A DNA stretch of 64,000 bases from Vibrio owensii CAIM 1854 = LMG 25443 (GCF_000817815.1 NZ_JPRD01000044.1:1-64000); one strand, 5' to 3'; positions 41,201 through 49,693 are shown, counted from the first letter of the stretch. Made by a program: numbers and translations. Notes: generated by a model not told the origin, from the sequence alone.

Positions 41201-44200
41201 ATGATACGGACGAAAGCTACGTTGAAAACGTTCGAGAGCGCGATACCAGTTCACCGTTTGGTGAGTTTGTGGGCTATGACGATACCCAAGGCTTCAACAA
41301 GCAGCTGAATAACTGGCTTAACGGCGGCAACGTCACCAGCTCGAAGCAAGAGTATATCGAAGAATACAAAGAGCGTGTTTCTCGCTTAGACGAAGAGTTC
41401 CGTCTCTGGATGCAGCAGCACCAAGACATTGATGATCTAACCGAGCTATATAACCAGAAATTCAACTCATACATCCCGTTTGAACACTCAGATGCGGATT
41501 TGGGGCTGGAAGGCGTCAGCGCCATGGTTAAGCCACACGGCTACCAGTGCTCCGCTGTACGTCGCCTGTCTGAAGATGGTTCGGGTATTCTCGGGTTTGA
41601 TGTGGGCTTGGGTAAAACCTTCAGTGCCTTGGCATTGGCCGCCTACAACAAGCAAATGGGCCGAGCCAGTAAGACTCTGATCGTCGTACCTAACTCAGTG
41701 CTGGCGAACTGGTACCACGAAGCCAAGATGTTTCATGGCAATCTGGATAACGCTTTGTTCGTGGGCTTTAAGCCAAAACTGGACAAAGAAGGGCAAATCC
41801 AGCGTGAGCCGGTCAAAGACGAGCAGGGCAATCCGAAAAAGAATAAGCATACAGGTGAAATTGAATATCAGGATACGCTGATTAAAGAGAGTGCCGAAGA
41901 AATCTTCGACAAGATGCACCAGATCCCACAGACGTCAAAATCACTGGTCGTTATGACGTTTGAGAAATACAAAGAGATTCAGATGCGCCCTGTTAGCAAA
42001 CACAAGTATGCCGACAAGTGGGTGGAGAAATCGCTTATTTCCGATCAGATGGCCGCAAGTACCGTTGCTGGTGATGATTTCAGTCTGGGCAAAGGCAAAG
42101 ACAAGATCAGTTACAAAGAAGCGGTACGAAAAGAAGCCCTGCAGCAGCGCTTCCTTGAAGATGGCGGACACAAAAAAGGCGAATACCCGTACTTTGAAGA
42201 TATGGGCTTTCAATCGGTCATTATTGATGAAGCCCATGCATTTAAGAACAGCTTCAAAGCCGGTGATAAAACAGGGAACATTGCTTACCTGCCCAATCCG
42301 ACGGAATCCCAGCGTGCTATCGACATGGCAATGAAGATGGCCTACCTACGCGACCAAAACGAAGGCCGAGGCCCTGTTCTATTGTCCGCAACGCCTGTCA
42401 CCAACTCGCCGCTTGAGATTTTCAACATGCTGTCACTGGTGCTGCCGGTAGAAGAGTTTGAAAAATTCGGCGTTTATACTGCAGACGATTTTGTCCGTGT
42501 GTTCGGCAAGGTAGAAACCGTTGAGAAAATGACGGTGAAAGGCGAAATCGTACAAAAAGATGGTCTGGTTGGCTTTCAAAACTTGGATGGCCTGCGCAAC
42601 CTCTTCCACCGCTACACGCTCATGCAAAACGCTGAAGACGTAAATCTGGCCCTGCCGGATGCGCCTGAGTCTCATGAAAGCGTCGACATGACCGACGCGC
42701 AAGAGTCGGCCTACGAAGCGCTGCGAGAAGAGGCCAAAGAGGCCAGTAAGCCAGCACGCCAGCGTAGTGCGAACGCTCGCGCTCTATTTGCCGTGATGCG
42801 TGATATGGATAAAGTCACAACGGATATGGACCTGTTCAATCAGACCATGACGTTCACTTTCCCTGTATCGAAAGCGAAAGCAGTCGATCAACTCATTGCC
42901 TCGCTGCCTGCCTCAATTGAAGCTGAGCGCCTTGAACAAACCGAGGACGGGGAAGAGGTTAAGCGTAAGGTATCCATCGAGCTTGATTATCAGCGCCACG
43001 AAGAAGGGGAATCCATCGTGCTGGTGGTCCCTGACGTTTATGAGCAGGCAGTGCTTGACGGATTGAATGATGCGGCCATCAAGCTGTCAGATGTCGGCCA
43101 CCCGTTAACGCCTAAATACGCCAAACTGATCGCCAACCTGCAGGCAGAGCTGGAAGTAAACGGTAAGCAGATTGTCTTCACTGAAGAAAAAACGCAGCAC
43201 CATAAGCTCAAACGCATCATCGTGAACCAGTTGGGCCTTGATGAGAAGCAAATCGGCATCATCAACGGCGCTGACGCTGCCGGCGCGAAGCTTCAGCGCA
43301 TTGCTGACTCTTACAATGCCGGTGACATCAAAATCGTTATCTGTAACAAAAAAGCTGAGGTCGGGGTTAACCTGCAGAAAGGAACCAGTGCGATTCACCA
43401 CCTAACCCTGCCGTGGACACCAGCCTCTATCCAGCAACGCAATGGTCGTGGCGTCAGACAGGGCAATACCGCTTCTAAGGTCAGCTTGTATTACTACCTT
43501 GGTAAAGGCTCGTTTGATGGCTACCGCCTTGATCTGCTTAACAAGAAAAAGAGCTGGATGCGTGACTTGTTCAACGGTACTGAGTCAGAAGCCGTCAACG
43601 GCAACGCGATCGATAACGATGACTACCTTGATATGTTCGAAGCGGATCCGGAAGCGGCTAAGGCAAAACGCATGGAGCGTCTGGCCCAGAAGCAGGCAGA
43701 ACGTCGCCGTAAATCGGATTTGAAGTGCGCGGTCGATTTGTCTCAGGTCATTGGCCTTCGAAGCCAGTTAGCCAGCTGGGAAGCCGACAAGGCAGAAGAC
43801 TATAACCGCTTGGTTGAGCGAAAAGACAAGGCGCAAGCTTCTCTGTCGAGACTCAAGGAAAAGGGCGAGGATAGCGGCAAGGCTGAGCAGGCACTGGCGC
43901 GAGTCAACAAGATGCTGCAGGATCACGAAGCCAAGTGGCAAGATGAAAAAGCGAAACTGGAATCTCGCTTATCACAACGCCTAACCTTCCTGAAGCAAAA
44001 AGCGAGTGCCGGCGAACTGCCTTTTGACAGTGGCATTATTGAAAACCCAGAAACCGCCATCGTGGCACGGGATGGCAGCGTCCTGACCGTCGGTGATTAT
44101 CTGGAAACGGATTTCGGGGCCATTTTACGTATTGAGCAAGTCGATCAGGCCACCCGAGCTGTGCAGTATTCGGTCCCGATCGGCAGCGTGTCTTACTACT

Positions 44201-45255
44201 GGTGGGGGCGCCGTAATGGCGAGCACATGAAAGCTGAGCTGGATGCTATGCCAGAAGGCTTGAAGCGCGTTTCTTTGACCGACGATGAAGTGAGAGTGAA
44301 GCAAATGTTGTCCATCACATACTCTTACAGCACATTGCCGAAATTGAAGAAAGATCAGTTTGTGAAATACCGTGATGAGCTTCAGCTGCAGAGCTACGGT
44401 AACTTCCTGTTCCGTGTCGATGGGCAACTGGTACTGGCCAATGCGGATCAACATCCAAAAGAGCAACTGGTGTTTCCTGATACCACTGATAATGCCCTCA
44501 AGCGTGAAATTGCACTGCATTACCTGAAACTGCGCCGAGAAGATAAGTCTGTCTTTGCATGGCGCGAAGTGGTGAAGCCGTTCTTTGGCGATCACTACGA
44601 GCAGGAAATTGCAGAGTACGGTCACAAAGCCTCTCAGGCTGAAGTGCTGTCCATTTGCGATCAGGCATGGACCGACTACCAGCCGACGCTGGCTGAAGGT
44701 ATTCAACTCTCGGCATCGCTCAAGACACAGCCTGAAGCTATCGCTAAGCACCAAGCGTACCGATACGCCCGTCAGGATTTCCAAGAGCAGCTCGAAGACA
44801 GAGCGGCAGAGCTGGGTGATAACCGCATGGAGATCAACCGCTGGGTGCGCGAGTTCGTCGCAGGGTTGGAGAGCAAACTGCTCGATGACGCAGAAGCGGC
44901 CAAACGACAGGCGGCAGATGCTGAGCTGGAAGAGCTGAAGCAAAACCCAGCATTCAAAGCACTGCCTGAAGAGGTTAAAAAAGGCTTTAGCGATATCGGC
45001 ATCACTGCCCGATATAACTATAAAGACGTATCTATCCCTCGCAATGGTCGCTACCGTGCGCGAACGCTGCCGGCTTTCCAACATTTCTTCCTGCAGGATA
45101 GAAATGGTAAGGCAGGCAAGCTATTTGCGGCAAAAGACATTCTCAAAAACCGCTTTGGTGCTAAGTTCTGCACTGCCGAAGGGGATTGGGATGGCAGCTG
45201 GTGGTACTTCCCTGCCAGTGTTGATGTGGCAGAGGTGTATGAGATTATCGCTTAA
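38206..45255 (+). CDS. darB: DarB-like giant polyvalent protein: methyltransferase plus SNF2-type helicase
   Basis: The product is 2349 aa. Domains in order: (1) about 120-260, the pyrophosphatase-like module of phage polyvalent proteins (GVDPDGSEW...YGYIRSTKGTDQEGIDCYIGP...FDEDKVMLGF); (2) about 360-570, N6-methyltransferase (VLEPSAGAGVF about 405-415, then SVIGNIPFG at about 467-475); (3) about 1100-1780, SNF2-type helicase with GFDVGLGKTF (about 1130), DEAH (about 1342), LLSATPVTNSP, and QQRNGRGVRQGN (about 1743); (4) coiled coil about 1850-1930 and a long helical C-terminus. P1 DarB has a similar size and the methyltransferase-helicase pairing, and is injected with the DNA to block type I restriction. 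The genes that follow are portal and protease, as in P1. The methyltransferase catalytic motif reads N-I-P-F rather than N-P-P-Y. Confidence 0.8.
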   Translation: MYKFLITTPFKSEVSILINSDWDQKSPVEMEGSDDDQLMIKNFIRFHGMTPDGRIAQLPEMTPMSAHYSFTTKAATEQGFTIKFIQGEQKPYPHRDVVFDSAEDDEPSFTTKPQSFKLQDRYQFQGLPISIENKAGTKRAGVDPDGSEWSVAMHYDYGYIRSTKGTDQEGIDCYIGPNRKADHVYIVKQHAIEKVKQWPSKYCPQCKEHAQDCACPEFFDEDKVMLGFDNKEQAKAAYLKQYDSDLFLGPISTMRIEDFKEAIAAAAGDELDLPLQFVHDHAVLDSATDEQIQALQSAKDINELEVIFNQIFQAASHDGDREFGLKASGVKTRETINSKVKAIVDRIKAANWDTSSLTAEDYDLLVQYSGRGGLSENSQYEYYTPTYIAEGCWDLLGANGFDNGNVLEPSAGAGVFNATKHQGVKMTATEIDPISSAVNKILHPEDNVFNQSFEKMAVESPDNHFDSVIGNIPFGSARGASAHDDPDHKSEKLIERYFINRLIDKVKPSGLLVLVVPVNIVRERGKVWQKWRAKISKKAEFLGAHKLPSKTFGKQGTGVVTDIIVLRKHSKSAAEKIAQLPMEQLQSSNVLWDTFIEGKWWERDGKPFIHGKFVPKDASKVRDDDKVIRDASVTDAALKRKLAAKFHSRIDWEALDTAEPVIKNYVEGDRRMIDERMHEFTRGNWEPVDTLHGTTTAIDEKKYGVASLEALKGLLESNHGLMSLSVKQAFAAMKAWGHLFSKPQKQAIEFAMTQPSDEYREQIFRGSLIGADLARFQNDTNQGNWDATEQMRLQELVANEINKYGHPKQNKGLILAGESSRYFGVFSNAMDENGEYSTLLTGDVSTKGLSFDDTNPHAIVEHLYLREGMMHITLEDVQQLYKGKTPIRSLSDLADDKNLAVHPDGLLMPMSRFCSGDVYQKVLTLSHALNVETDPKLKAKYQQQLEEIEQRRHKTAPENIAFSMRHKWIDRKYVLEFMHEKGYSNLDYLVEKKQLAKDDDTDESYVENVRERDTSSPFGEFVGYDDTQGFNKQLNNWLNGGNVTSSKQEYIEEYKERVSRLDEEFRLWMQQHQDIDDLTELYNQKFNSYIPFEHSDADLGLEGVSAMVKPHGYQCSAVRRLSEDGSGILGFDVGLGKTFSALALAAYNKQMGRASKTLIVVPNSVLANWYHEAKMFHGNLDNALFVGFKPKLDKEGQIQREPVKDEQGNPKKNKHTGEIEYQDTLIKESAEEIFDKMHQIPQTSKSLVVMTFEKYKEIQMRPVSKHKYADKWVEKSLISDQMAASTVAGDDFSLGKGKDKISYKEAVRKEALQQRFLEDGGHKKGEYPYFEDMGFQSVIIDEAHAFKNSFKAGDKTGNIAYLPNPTESQRAIDMAMKMAYLRDQNEGRGPVLLSATPVTNSPLEIFNMLSLVLPVEEFEKFGVYTADDFVRVFGKVETVEKMTVKGEIVQKDGLVGFQNLDGLRNLFHRYTLMQNAEDVNLALPDAPESHESVDMTDAQESAYEALREEAKEASKPARQRSANARALFAVMRDMDKVTTDMDLFNQTMTFTFPVSKAKAVDQLIASLPASIEAERLEQTEDGEEVKRKVSIELDYQRHEEGESIVLVVPDVYEQAVLDGLNDAAIKLSDVGHPLTPKYAKLIANLQAELEVNGKQIVFTEEKTQHHKLKRIIVNQLGLDEKQIGIINGADAAGAKLQRIADSYNAGDIKIVICNKKAEVGVNLQKGTSAIHHLTLPWTPASIQQRNGRGVRQGNTASKVSLYYYLGKGSFDGYRLDLLNKKKSWMRDLFNGTESEAVNGNAIDNDDYLDMFEADPEAAKAKRMERLAQKQAERRRKSDLKCAVDLSQVIGLRSQLASWEADKAEDYNRLVERKDKAQASLSRLKEKGEDSGKAEQALARVNKMLQDHEAKWQDEKAKLESRLSQRLTFLKQKASAGELPFDSGIIENPETAIVARDGSVLTVGDYLETDFGAILRIEQVDQATRAVQYSVPIGSVSYYWWGRRNGEHMKAELDAMPEGLKRVSLTDDEVRVKQMLSITYSYSTLPKLKKDQFVKYRDELQLQSYGNFLFRVDGQLVLANADQHPKEQLVFPDTTDNALKREIALHYLKLRREDKSVFAWREVVKPFFGDHYEQEIAEYGHKASQAEVLSICDQAWTDYQPTLAEGIQLSASLKTQPEAIAKHQAYRYARQDFQEQLEDRAAELGDNRMEINRWVREFVAGLESKLLDDAEAAKRQAADAELEELKQNPAFKALPEEVKKGFSDIGITARYNYKDVSIPRNGRYRARTLPAFQHFFLQDRNGKAGKLFAAKDILKNRFGAKFCTAEGDWDGSWWYFPASVDVAEVYEIIA

Positions 45256-45324
45256 CACCTAACAGGTATCAGACAAATACTTATTTAACACTCTTAGGGT
45301 ATCTGCTATATTGTAGATACCCTA
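45254..45324. promoter_or_regulatory. Cluster of dispersed elements and a palindrome
   Basis: Two direct copies of the dispersed element, AACACCTAACAGGTATC (45254-45270, overlapping the darB-like stop) and AACACTCTTAGGGTATCT (45287-45304). The second merges with a palindrome with 10-bp arms TAGGGTATCT (45295-45304)/AGATACCCTA (45315-45324). It lies just before the gene at 45343. Confidence 0.55.
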
Positions 45325-45342
45325 TGGCAAGGAACCATAATC

Positions 45343-45759
45343 ATGAAAATTAAAATCCCAACACAAGCAGAGCTGAAGCCGCTTTACGATGAGGCGGTAG
45401 AAGGCCAAACAGAAGCGCAGTGGATGGAAACCTTTCTCGCTGCCGTCGCAAAAATGCTGCGTAAAAATCCACTTTGGTACCGCGCCTACGGGATATACTG
45501 GTGGGGGCTAAAACAGATGCTTATCGAGCGTGATCTGATTTCGTCTGATTTTATTGATGCTGAATGGGCAGAAAAGGTCCAGTACGAACAGCCGGCCTAT
45601 CACTTGCTTGCCGCATTTGCCTATCATGATGAGCGTCAGGATATCGGTGCTTTGGAAGATGATACGCACGTTATTGAGCTTGAGGATGGCGCCATTGACA
45701 GCTATGTGCTGATTGACGAAGACTTTGAGCTTGTTGCGGTCGCTAACGCCATATCTTAA
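45343..45759 (+). CDS. Hypothetical protein between darB-like and portal genes
   Basis: The product is 138 aa; CAAGGAACC lies 10 bp before the ATG. Acidic, with an aromatic-rich centre (KNPLWYRAYGIYWWGLKQMLIERDL) and an Asp/Glu-rich C-terminus. Family not recognised. It forms its own unit, with repeats before it and a terminator after it, between the darB-like and portal genes. That control suggests regulated expression rather than a virion role. Confidence 0.55.
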   Translation: MKIKIPTQAELKPLYDEAVEGQTEAQWMETFLAAVAKMLRKNPLWYRAYGIYWWGLKQMLIERDLISSDFIDAEWAEKVQYEQPAYHLLAAFAYHDERQDIGALEDDTHVIELEDGAIDSYVLIDEDFELVAVANAIS

Positions 45760-45762
45760 TGC

Positions 45763-45795
45763 ATTAAAAGGGTATCAATTCGATACCCTTTTAAT
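45763..45795 (+). terminator. Strong hairpin terminator (also contains GGGTATC/GATACCC)
   Basis: ATTAAAAGGGTATC (45763-45776), AATTC, GATACCCTTTTAAT (45782-45795): a perfect 14-bp stem with T-rich 3' side, 3 bp after a stop codon. It carries the same GGGTATC half-site as the dispersed elements, so it could also bind their protein. Confidence 0.75.
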
Positions 45796-45833
45796 ATTTC
45801 TCTAATACCTCCCTTAACACCATCAACAAATCT

Positions 45834-45869
45834 GTGTTGATGCACCCCTGATCGCCCCTCGTTACTCTC
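45834..45869 (+). promoter_or_regulatory. Phage promoter element before the portal gene
   Basis: GTGTTGATGC (45834-45843), 14 bp, CTCGTTACTCTC (45858-45869). The left half is identical to those of the capsid and darB-like copies. It lies 29 bp before ATG 45898, which has GGCGAGAG as ribosome site. Confidence 0.6.
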
Positions 45870-45897
45870 TCGATGTTAATTAACAGGCGAGAGAATC

Positions 45898-47559
45898 ATG
45901 GCTGAGAACAAAAAGAAAAGGAGTCTGCTCTCACGATTATTCCATGCAATGGTGGATGATGACCAAAACGGTCATTTAGAGCTGGCGGAATCCGGTTTCG
46001 ATTATGAAGACGCTGGGAAGGTTGACGAGCTTCTTGGAAAAGAAGGCGCGCACTCTGAGTCAGAGACCGAAAAGCTCATTGAACCATTTCCACGGAATCG
46101 TCGTGCAGGCTACTTGAGATTTGAAGAGATGGCCGTCGATCCAACCATCGACAGCGCTCTAAAAATGCACGTCGCCAACGCTCTATCTGCCAAAACGGAT
46201 ACGGGAGAGATACTGTTCATCGCTTCCACAAAGGATGGAGGCGACGACAAAATAGTCAAAGACCTGAGAAACACTGTAGGTCGCTGGCTCAATGATAACG
46301 CTGAAGCGGTTGCCTTTCAGGCGGCCAAGTACGGGTTAAGTTACGTTCGCCCTTACACTGAGCCGCAAAAAGGGATCACTCATATTCGGTTTGACCATTA
46401 CACCCATCCAGCCCATATCCGCTGTTACGAGCGAGCGGGGCTTTTGTGTGGTTACACATCCAAGTACCAACGCAGTCTTGAGAAAAAAGGTATGGTTGAG
46501 CTAATGGAGCCGTGGAAATTCATTCCGTTCAAGATCCCGAAGTGGGACGGTCACGGCAGCACGCTGATTGAACCGGTGCGCCTTAACCCTTTGGCGTTTG
46601 ATATCAATGACGATGATTACCTGAATGAAGAGCCGATCGAGACGCAAGACTACGGTTCGAGCCTACTACGTTCAGCTTATGATCCATGGGTAGATTTAAA
46701 CGAAGCTATTCTCTCGCTTAACTCAGCGCGGAAAAATGCCGCCAAGCGGGACCGGTTTATCACTATTCAGACCGGTAAGAAAAACCCAACGCTGGCCGCT
46801 CAGTATTACAACACCATTCTGGGCGCTTTGAAGCGAAAATTAAACCTGTCTGCTAAGCGCTCAGCCAAGCGTGGACATATATCAACGATCGACAACCATA
46901 TTCTGCCTGTTACCGCTGACGGCTCTGGACAGGTCAACATTCAGACCGAGCAGTCCGACGTCAATATCAGCCATATTGAAGACGTGAACTTTCATGTGAA
47001 TCGCTTGTGTAGTGCATTGGGCGTTGATAAGTCCCTTGTGGGCTTTACCGAAGACATGGCCGGCGGACTCGGGGAAGGTGGCTGGTGGACACAATCTATG
47101 GTTGCGGCCATTAAGGCCAATCTGATCCGCCGAGCGATTAAAGCAGGCGCGGAACGACTCTGTGAAATCCATGTGCTGATGAAGTGGGGCAAGGTCTACA
47201 CAGAATCGGATAAACCATGGCGAATTGAGTTCAACAGCCTGAACAACGTGCTGGAACGCGAAGAAGCAACGGCGCGTGAGTCACGGATTAACTTTGCTAT
47301 GTCGGTCGTCACCCTCATGCAAATGCTGGATCCGGAACTCAACAAGTTTAATTTCAAACAAACCTCAAACTGGTTGTTTACCGACGTATTGCGAGTGAAC
47401 GAGGAAACCTTCAAACAGCTCATTGAGGCTGCAAAAGAAGGGGACAAGGATGAGGTCAACAAGGTTCTGGACTCGGTTTCTGATCCAGATAGCCACAATC
47501 AACTGAAAACGATGATTTACAGCTGCATTGCAGAGCTGATGGGAGAGGAAAATGTCTAA
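45898..47559 (+). CDS. Portal protein
   Basis: The product is 553 aa (P1 prt is similar in size). Typical portal features: an N-terminal wing domain, DPTIDSALKMHVANALSAKT, a clip/stem region around EAILSLNSARKNAAKRDRFITIQTGKKN and LGVDKSLVGFTEDMAGGLGEGGWWTQSMVAAIKANLIRRAIKAGAERL, and a helical crown end. As a ring of twelve it forms the DNA entry channel at one capsid vertex. It overlaps the protease gene by 8 bp, as head genes commonly do. Confidence 0.8.
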   Translation: MAENKKKRSLLSRLFHAMVDDDQNGHLELAESGFDYEDAGKVDELLGKEGAHSESETEKLIEPFPRNRRAGYLRFEEMAVDPTIDSALKMHVANALSAKTDTGEILFIASTKDGGDDKIVKDLRNTVGRWLNDNAEAVAFQAAKYGLSYVRPYTEPQKGITHIRFDHYTHPAHIRCYERAGLLCGYTSKYQRSLEKKGMVELMEPWKFIPFKIPKWDGHGSTLIEPVRLNPLAFDINDDDYLNEEPIETQDYGSSLLRSAYDPWVDLNEAILSLNSARKNAAKRDRFITIQTGKKNPTLAAQYYNTILGALKRKLNLSAKRSAKRGHISTIDNHILPVTADGSGQVNIQTEQSDVNISHIEDVNFHVNRLCSALGVDKSLVGFTEDMAGGLGEGGWWTQSMVAAIKANLIRRAIKAGAERLCEIHVLMKWGKVYTESDKPWRIEFNSLNNVLEREEATARESRINFAMSVVTLMQMLDPELNKFNFKQTSNWLFTDVLRVNEETFKQLIEAAKEGDKDEVNKVLDSVSDPDSHNQLKTMIYSCIAELMGEENV

Positions 47560-48583
47560 GAAAATCCTGCAAAGTATCACCTGTACCTTCAACATTTTTG
47601 ATACAGGTCGAAAGTACACCGGCAAACAGCGCGGTTACATTCTGGATAACGTCAAATCGGTCCTGAACTCGCCAGAGGTACAAGAGCGATTGCGTTTGCG
47701 TGAGTTGGTCGGCTATGTGTCACATGGTTTGCGAGAAATGGCCGGCAAGCTCACGCTGGGGGAAACGTTACCGGTTCACCTTCCTAATGGGCAGATGACC
47801 GTGGTTAATGCTATCCCCGCCTGTGTCACCGTGTCGCTGTCATTGGATGACGACGGCAACCTGACTCACGTTCAAGAGGTGCTGGACAATGACGAGGGAC
47901 GTAAGCTGCTTGGCCTGCATAACTCTCGTATTGGTGGCTTTTCGTGGGCATGTGGCGGCGGCAAGCTGGGTGGTAATACGCTTATCAATGGTTTTTATGG
48001 CTTCGATTACGTGCATAACCCATTATTTGCGGCCAACCGTGGCTATGTGCTGGATTCTGAGTCGTCAGAAGAGGAATTTGACCGTCAGGCCGTCCTCGAC
48101 AACTTGAGCAGTGCCGGCGTGCCGGATGACGAGCGAGAAATGGTGCTTGATTCGTTCAATGCGGCCATTGCCTTTGAGTCGGCTCAGTACAAAGGGATGC
48201 TGCTTGATGCCCAGCAAGTGATTGCCGATCAGGACGAAAAAGCCCAAGAGCTGCAGCAGTTGTTAGACAGTGCTTCTCAAGAGACTGAATCTCTGAAGTC
48301 TGAAAAGACCAGTCGTGAGCAGTTTTTTAAGCAGCTCCAAGAGCGTAGTCATATTGCAATCAGCGATCAGGTTCTGGATGCGCTGATTAATGCGGACAGC
48401 GAAGAGAGTATGGAAACCGTTCTGCAGATGATCATGGATACTGCCAATATCAGTGCGCAGCACCTGCCAATTGCGCCACACAAGAAAACCTTTGTGAAGC
48501 AGCAGCCAGATTCAGCCGATCAGGCGGATAAGGACGATCCATTCAGTATCAACGCTTCGATGGACGCAGGCTATTACGACTGA
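47552..48583 (+). CDS. Prohead protease with scaffold-like C-terminus
   Basis: The product is 343 aa. The N-terminal half has LVGYVSHGLREMAG, then LGLHNSRIGGFSWACGGGKLGG (His/Ser region, about 130-150) and GFDYVHNPLF, consistent with phage prohead proteases of the serine type. From about 180 onwards it is a Glu/Gln-rich coiled coil (YKGMLLDAQQVIADQDEKAQ) like an assembly scaffold that is later digested. It follows the portal, as pro follows prt in P1. It would trim head proteins before DNA packaging. Confidence 0.7.
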   Translation: MSKKILQSITCTFNIFDTGRKYTGKQRGYILDNVKSVLNSPEVQERLRLRELVGYVSHGLREMAGKLTLGETLPVHLPNGQMTVVNAIPACVTVSLSLDDDGNLTHVQEVLDNDEGRKLLGLHNSRIGGFSWACGGGKLGGNTLINGFYGFDYVHNPLFAANRGYVLDSESSEEEFDRQAVLDNLSSAGVPDDEREMVLDSFNAAIAFESAQYKGMLLDAQQVIADQDEKAQELQQLLDSASQETESLKSEKTSREQFFKQLQERSHIAISDQVLDALINADSEESMETVLQMIMDTANISAQHLPIAPHKKTFVKQQPDSADQADKDDPFSINASMDAGYYD

Positions 48584-48599
48584 TGCCTTGCCAGACCGC

Positions 48600-48650
48600 C
48601 GCTGGCGAAGCCAGCGTGTGTTCTGAAAGGGTTTTAGGAACTTTGTTCCT
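48600..48650 (+). repeat. Two small hairpins after the protease gene
   Basis: CGCTGGC-GAA-GCCAGCG (48600-48616) and AGGAAC-TTT-GTTCCT (48636-48650). Neither has a T-run. They precede the true terminator and may protect the mRNA end. Confidence 0.45.
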
Positions 48651-48677
48651 ATGTTAATAGTATGGTTTTATCCCAAA

Positions 48678-48703
48678 AAAAAGGAGCCAACCGGCTCCTT
48701 TTT
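48678..48703. terminator. Bidirectional terminator
   Basis: AAAAAGGAGCC, AACC, GGCTCCTTTTT. A-run and T-run on the two sides let it serve both the plus-strand head operon and the minus-strand par operon, whose last stop codon it touches. Confidence 0.85.
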
Positions 48704-49041
48704 CATGCGTCTTTTTTCTTTTGCTCTTTGAGTGTTTTTTCTATCAGCTTGCTCATGCCTTCAGCGATCAGCACTTGGCAAAGGTGCTTACGGTTCGCGT
48801 ACTGTGGGTCCAGTTCTGCCAACTTGGTGCCCCATTCGCGGTAATACTCGTTCAGGTTGATGTGAACCGGCTTCTCTGAAGCTTTTGTTTTGTCAGTCGC
48901 TTCTAAAACTTCATACCATTCCAGTTGAGCTTCTTCTTTTGACTGAGAGCCTATGTCACCGTTGATGAAAGCATCGGCGTCTTTTTTGGCTTCTTGGTTT
49001 TTACGGATAGGTTCTCTAAATCGCTTTTCTTTGTCAGCCAT
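48703..49041 (-). CDS. ParA partner, ribbon-helix-helix centromere-binding candidate
   Basis: The product is 112 aa; the start is set at the ATG at 49041 with CTGGAG upstream, which overlaps the ParA stop. The N-terminal half is charged and flexible. The C-terminal KPVHINLNEYYREWGTKLAEL...YANRKHLCQVLIAEGMSKLIEKTLKE has the strand-helix-helix pattern of small RHH partition proteins (ParG/omega type). It would bind the centromere and the operon's own promoter. The inverted pair of dispersed elements at 49768-49806, in front of parA, is the natural candidate site. Confidence 0.55.
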   Translation of the reverse strand: MADKEKRFREPIRKNQEAKKDADAFINGDIGSQSKEEAQLEWYEVLEATDKTKASEKPVHINLNEYYREWGTKLAELDPQYANRKHLCQVLIAEGMSKLIEKTLKEQKKKDA

Positions 49042-49693
49042 TTGCTTTCTCCAGTAATTCTTCAACTAAGGCGTTCATTTCTGCCTTCGCTTTTGCATCG
49101 CTCATTTCTCTTACGCCTCGGCCAATAGCGTAGGCATCGCTGTAAACGACTCGGTTGTATGCCACGGTTTCAAGCACACCCATTGAGCTGAATTCTCGCA
49201 GTGTGTTTTTGGTGAAAGTAATATCTTGCTCTCTCGCTGTATGGGTCGGGGCAATCGAGATCATGCAAAACGCTTTCAGTTTAGAGTTGAAGTCCATGGC
49301 AGTATCAATCAGATCTTGTACTTCCAGAATGCTATCCCTGTGGTCCTGAGTAGGACGGAAAGGGGCAAGTGCAATGTCAGCTGCTAACAGGCCGCTGCGC
49401 ATTTCTTGTGTACGTGTTGGGTCAATGTTTCCCTGCACATCCACAATCACATAATCGTATTTGGTATCCAGCTCCTGCAGGGTTTTAGTGATCTTCCCTT
49501 TTTTCTGGACACAGAAGATTGCAGGTTCAATACCTTCTTCTTCACGGTAGGCGCCAAAGTTGGCAGTTGTACCACCTGGGTCTGCATCGACCAGACAGAC
49601 TGAATGTTGACGGTGTGCGAGTTCTACGGCCAAGTTTTGAGAGCAAATAGACTTCATTGCTCCCCCTCTTTGCCCAAAAACCAAGATAATCAT
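49034..49693 (-). CDS. parA: ParA-family partition ATPase
   Basis: The 219-aa product starts at ATG 49693, because GAAGGAG lies just upstream; the longer frame to 49771 has no ribosome site and runs into the operator. MIILVFGQRGGAMKSICSQNLA is the deviant Walker A, CLVDADPGGTTANFG the A' motif and YVIVDVQGNIDP the Walker B. Unusually the signature Lys of K-G-G-x-x-K-S/T is Arg. It is short with no N-terminal HTH, so it is a type Ib ParA and needs a small DNA-binding partner for autoregulation, supplied by the next gene. Lies beside repA, as par does in P1. Confidence 0.85.
   Translation of the reverse strand: MIILVFGQRGGAMKSICSQNLAVELAHRQHSVCLVDADPGGTTANFGAYREEEGIEPAIFCVQKKGKITKTLQELDTKYDYVIVDVQGNIDPTRTQEMRSGLLAADIALAPFRPTQDHRDSILEVQDLIDTAMDFNSKLKAFCMISIAPTHTAREQDITFTKNTLREFSSMGVLETVAYNRVVYSDAYAIGRGVREMSDAKAKAEMNALVEELLEKANG

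Noticed and set aside
41592..42240. Stand-alone helicase gene
   Set aside because: The Walker A and DEAH motifs lie inside the continuous 38206-45255 reading frame, so they are a domain of the DarB-like protein.
44125..45084. Minus-strand reading frame of 319 codons opposite the darB-like gene
   Set aside because: Antisense shadow; Leu/Cys/Phe-rich without motifs and within an unbroken 2349-codon gene.
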